Of a stretch of 64,000 bases of DNA, positions 60,997-64,000 are shown in pieces. A program made the translations under genes and the position numbers. The notes under the pieces were generated by a model. That model had not been told where the DNA came from. It saw nothing but the letters and a program-made list of their open reading frames with translations, and searched no databases. Position 1 is the first letter of the stretch. Each line of letters opens with the position of its first letter. The stretch is from Labrenzia sp. THAF82 (GTDB lineage: Bacteria > Pseudomonadota > Alphaproteobacteria > Rhizobiales > Stappiaceae), in NCBI RefSeq assembly GCF_009363435.1, contig NZ_CP045354.1, forward strand, positions 2,942,501 to 3,006,500, given 5' to 3'.

Positions 60997-63288
60997 GTGT
61001 TTTATTCAAATGCTAAGTATCAATTTTATCGTCAGAGTTCGAATGCGTTGTTGCGAAATTCGATTTTGCCGGCATTTGCAACGACGATTTTTTTGAGCGC
61101 TTTTCTGCTCTTTTCTGTGCAGCCCTACTTCACAAAACTTGTTGTTCCAAAACTCGGTGGCTCGCCGGGGGTGTGGTCGGTCGCTATGGTCTTTTTTCAA
61201 GGCGTCTTGCTACTCGCTTACACCTATGCGCACCTGTTGATGAAGTTCCTGTCGTTTCAAAAAGCTGTTTTTGTACATGGGTGCGTGCTTGTGTTTGCGT
61301 TCGTGTATCTGCCTCTGGGACTATCGCAGAGCTGGATTTCGCCACCGAACGAACATCAGGAACTTTGGATATTGGGATTGTTCGCGTCGTCCATAGGCGT
61401 GCCGTTTTTTGCCGTTTCTGCAAATGCCCCATTGCTTCAGGCCTGGTTTGCGCGATCCGGTCATTCGCATGCCGAAGATCCCTATTTCCTGTATGGAGCG
61501 AGTAACATCGGCAGTTTCTTGTCCTTGTTCCTTTACATATTGGCAATTGAACCGGTTTTTTCGCTGAACACCCAGTCGATGCTTTGGTCCTCGGGATATC
61601 TGGTCCTGGCAGTATCCATCATAGGCTGTGGAGCACTTGCGTTGTATTTTCCCATGCAAGCCAATCCGGCACGGTCCCGGTCCTCGGCTCATGAAACCAG
61701 GTGGGAAATGGATAAACCACTCGCCTGGTCCAGTCGGCTGACGTTTCTTGGGCTGTCAGCCATACCCTCGGCGCTGACGATTGCTATTACCGCACATATC
61801 ACTGTCGATATTGCGTCTGCTCCGTTTCTTTGGGTTGTTCCACTCGCTCTATTCCTTCTAACCTTTGTGCTTGCTTTCAGTACACGTCAGGTGGTCCGGG
61901 TCGAATTTTTAGCAAGGCTGTTGCCCTGGGTGGCCATTCTGATCGCGAGCAGCTTGCTGATGGGAGCCAGCCTGCGCGTCTTCGCTTCGCTTGGCTTCAA
62001 TCTGATCGGATTTTTTGCTGCAGCCCTTTACTGTCATGCGCTGCTCTACAAACTTCGTCCCGGCGCAAATCATCTGACCGAATTCTACCTTTGGATTTCT
62101 TGCGGAGGTGTCCTCGGCGGGCTGTTCTCGGGGCTGATCGCGCCTCAAATATTCGGTTGGGTGGCTGAGTATCCGCTTTTGTGGTTCTTGACCGTTCTTG
62201 TGGTCTTGCTTCAAGGCCAGAGTTTTCGAGCAAGGACCATTCTCACCATCTCATCGGGAGTGGTTCTGGCATTTGGCATTTATCAGCTGGGTGCTCTTGA
62301 ATTGAGCTCAGGGTTAAATGACGTCGCCTCACGGGGCTATTTGCTCTTGTTTCTCTTGGTGTCTGTAGCTGTCTTGCAGATGAAGGCGCGGCTCGCGGCA
62401 GTTCCAGTGCTTTTTGCGGCAGCTGCAGTGACTGCACTCCAATTTGGGACGTACGATGAATTGGTATCCCATCGCTCATTTTTCGGTATCACGAAGGTAA
62501 GACACTCAGATGATGGTGCACACAGGATCATGGTTCACGGCACAACCGTTCACGGCGCAATGCGCGTTGAAGACACGGACGACGCCGGGCCGGAAGCACT
62601 GACTTACTATCACGAGACAGGAGAGATGGCTGCCGCTCTTAAATCCATCCAGAATAGAATGGGCGGGCACATCAACGAGGGAGCAATCATCGGGCTGGGA
62701 ACAGGCAGTTTTCTTTGTCACCGACGGCCTGAAGAAAAGTGGGCAGTCTTTGAGATCGACCCATCGGTTATAAAGGTTGCATCAGATCCACGATATTTCC
62801 AGTTTGTGTCCGACTGCGCACCTGATACGCGGATGGTGCTCGGAGACGCCCGGCAGACGCTGGCGCGCGAACCCAATGGGCGTTTCGACTATGTCCTGAT
62901 CGACGCATTTTCCTCAAACGCCATCCCGATGCATTTGCTGACACGGGAGGCGCTCCAGCTCTATTTTTCCAAGATTTCCGAGGATGGCCTGCTGGTCATG
63001 CATATCGAGAACCGCAAGATCGAACTGGCGAGCGTTGTCGCCGCCATTGCGGAGATAGAAGGCTGGTCTCTTCGCGTCGCGAAATTCAAGAACAATGACC
63101 GCTTGGCAACCAAGGATCACGTTTATCCGACACATGTCGCAGTTCTGGCCAGGGCACCTGAAGCGCTGGGAGATCTGGCCGCCGATCCAGATTGGAAGTC
63201 CGTATCTTCAGGAGACACAAGCGCCTGGACAGATGATTATTCCAACATCTTGAGCGCACTCTTCCGAAAGTATTGGAACACCAGTTAG
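60997..63288 (+). CDS. Fused membrane (MFS-like) / spermidine-synthase-like protein
   Basis: 763 residues starting at GTG 60997 with ggagagg upstream. The N-terminal 480 residues contain about 12-14 hydrophobic helices (FLSAFLLFSVQPYFTKLVVP, FVLAFSTRQVV). The C-terminal 270 residues have a class I methyltransferase/aminopropyltransferase-like fold: GAIIGLGTGSFLCHRR near 565, WAVFEIDPSVIKVASDPRYF near 585 and VLIDAFSSNAIPMHLLTREA near 635. Similar fusions are widespread and of unknown activity; the polyamine role is not established. Confidence 0.88.
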   Translation: MFYSNAKYQFYRQSSNALLRNSILPAFATTIFLSAFLLFSVQPYFTKLVVPKLGGSPGVWSVAMVFFQGVLLLAYTYAHLLMKFLSFQKAVFVHGCVLVFAFVYLPLGLSQSWISPPNEHQELWILGLFASSIGVPFFAVSANAPLLQAWFARSGHSHAEDPYFLYGASNIGSFLSLFLYILAIEPVFSLNTQSMLWSSGYLVLAVSIIGCGALALYFPMQANPARSRSSAHETRWEMDKPLAWSSRLTFLGLSAIPSALTIAITAHITVDIASAPFLWVVPLALFLLTFVLAFSTRQVVRVEFLARLLPWVAILIASSLLMGASLRVFASLGFNLIGFFAAALYCHALLYKLRPGANHLTEFYLWISCGGVLGGLFSGLIAPQIFGWVAEYPLLWFLTVLVVLLQGQSFRARTILTISSGVVLAFGIYQLGALELSSGLNDVASRGYLLLFLLVSVAVLQMKARLAAVPVLFAAAAVTALQFGTYDELVSHRSFFGITKVRHSDDGAHRIMVHGTTVHGAMRVEDTDDAGPEALTYYHETGEMAAALKSIQNRMGGHINEGAIIGLGTGSFLCHRRPEEKWAVFEIDPSVIKVASDPRYFQFVSDCAPDTRMVLGDARQTLAREPNGRFDYVLIDAFSSNAIPMHLLTREALQLYFSKISEDGLLVMHIENRKIELASVVAAIAEIEGWSLRVAKFKNNDRLATKDHVYPTHVAVLARAPEALGDLAADPDWKSVSSGDTSAWTDDYSNILSALFRKYWNTS

Positions 63289-63352
63289 CAAAACTGTTCT
63301 GCTCAGCCCGCCGCGCAATTGCGTCCTTGGATTGCCATCTGTTTGGCAAAGG

Positions 63353-64000
63353 CTATGTGGCGGACATGATCTTCTGAGCGTGGTGGGCAATCATACGTTC
63401 TTCTTCGGCCTCGACGATCCACGCCGCAACTTTGGAACCATCTCTGTGCAGTTTGGCAGAGCCTTGAAGATTGGCAGCTTCATCGAGCTGAACGCCGAGC
63501 CATGACAGTTTTTCAAGGATGTTTGCGCGGACTTTTGCGTCATTCTCACCGATCCCACCGGTGAATGCGATGCCGTCAAGGCCGCCCATCGCTGCGATCA
63601 TCGAGCCAGCATGGCGGACAGCCCAGTAACAGAAATGCTCCACGGCGAATTGCGCACGCTCAGTACCCAGCGACTGCAGTTTGCGCATATCACTAGATCC
63701 GGAAAGACCTAAAAGGCCGCTTTCCTTGTTCAGGATTTGTGTTGTCCTCTCGACGCCAAGATCTGAAGCCATGGCCAGAACCAGATTCGCATCAATCGAC
63801 CCTGTTCTCGTACCCATGGTCAGTCCTTCAAGGGGGGAATAACCCATGGTGGTAGCAACGGATTTCCCGTCCTTAATCGCGCAAAGGCTTGCACCATTGC
63901 CGAGGTGAAGAGCGAGCAGTCTTTTTGGCAACGGTTGCCCTGAAATCTCCGGAAGGCACAGCGACAGGCTTTCATAAGACGTGCCGTGAAAGCCAAATCG
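63353..64000 (-). CDS. ackA: Acetate kinase, 3' part (continues past the window edge)
   Basis: The C-terminal 215 residues of acetate kinase, which interconverts acetyl phosphate and acetate. The reading frame is open to the last base, beginning RFGFHGTSYES, so the start lies outside the window. Visible blocks are LALHLGNGASLCAIKDGKSV, TTMGYSPLEGLTMGTRTGSI and IAFTGGIGENDAKVRANILE, typical of the family. It faces the preceding gene tail to tail. Confidence 0.94.
   Translation of the reverse strand, partial: RFGFHGTSYESLSLCLPEISGQPLPKRLLALHLGNGASLCAIKDGKSVATTMGYSPLEGLTMGTRTGSIDANLVLAMASDLGVERTTQILNKESGLLGLSGSSDMRKLQSLGTERAQFAVEHFCYWAVRHAGSMIAAMGGLDGIAFTGGIGENDAKVRANILEKLSWLGVQLDEAANLQGSAKLHRDGSKVAAWIVEAEEERMIAHHAQKIMSAT

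Noticed and set aside
1..64000. Mobile elements, CRISPR arrays, prophage or tRNA-associated islands
   Set aside because: No transposase or integrase gene, no regularly spaced direct repeats and no tRNA gene were seen, so I do not call any mobile or defence locus despite the A/T-rich spacers.

Overview
The window reads as a piece of an alphaproteobacterial chromosome, most likely Hyphomicrobiales and perhaps the Stappiaceae (Roseibium/Labrenzia type). This is inferred from the gene families (DUF2336, DUF3126, BTLCP transglutaminase-like protease, PAS_5, tandem PilZ, lone NapF, zf-CHCC protein), the moderately high GC content, and strong Shine-Dalgarno sites. I see no rRNA, tRNA, insertion sequence, phage module or CRISPR array.

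Region 1 (about 0.1-15.0 kb) is an organophosphorus acquisition island. A LysR regulator diverges from a CUT1-type (Ugp-like) ABC transporter in the order ATPase, permease, permease, binding protein. A GpdQ-like metallophosphodiesterase and an orphan PhnM follow. Next come a GntR/FCD regulator and a SsuABC/TauABC-type transporter. On the opposite strand lies a complete phnC-phnD-phnE-phnE phosphonate transporter. The C-P lyase core (phnGHIJKL) is absent from the window, so three importers and one pathway enzyme sit together without the bond-breaking machinery.

Region 2 (15.3-32.7 kb) is ordinary chromosome: a GGDEF/EAL protein with a degenerate GGDEF, TrkH, SfsA, an L,D-transpeptidase, a purine phosphoribosyltransferase, a CinA-type domain protein, a flavin monooxygenase, a zinc-finger protein, two alpha/beta hydrolases, a crotonase-fold protein, CysE, DUF3126, a gamma carbonic anhydrase, a BTLCP protease, a tandem PilZ protein and a PAS protein.

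Region 3 (33-49.4 kb) holds a rhomboid protease, a CBS protein, NapF-like ferredoxin, a TPR-methyltransferase, hisI, folE, an Fe-S scaffold-like protein, yidD, a DMT exporter with a divergent Lrp regulator, thrS, an acyltransferase, an exported protein, a nitroreductase with a flavin reductase, a lytic transglycosylase and a DUF2336 protein.

Region 4 (49.4-64 kb) holds a secreted caspase-like protein, an Hpt protein, nadK, a secreted trypsin-like protease, phnX (phosphonatase), an atzG-atzE pair, cyoABCD without an adjacent cyoE, a fused MFS/spermidine-synthase-like protein, and the 3' part of ackA running off the right edge. PhnX adds a second phosphonate gene about 39 kb from the first island, so the organism can probably use 2-aminoethylphosphonate or phosphonoacetaldehyde.

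Most intergenic observations (hairpins, palindromes, a G-quadruplex motif, a possible small RNA, a 15-codon micro-ORF) come from direct reading. They are structural candidates, not proven elements.
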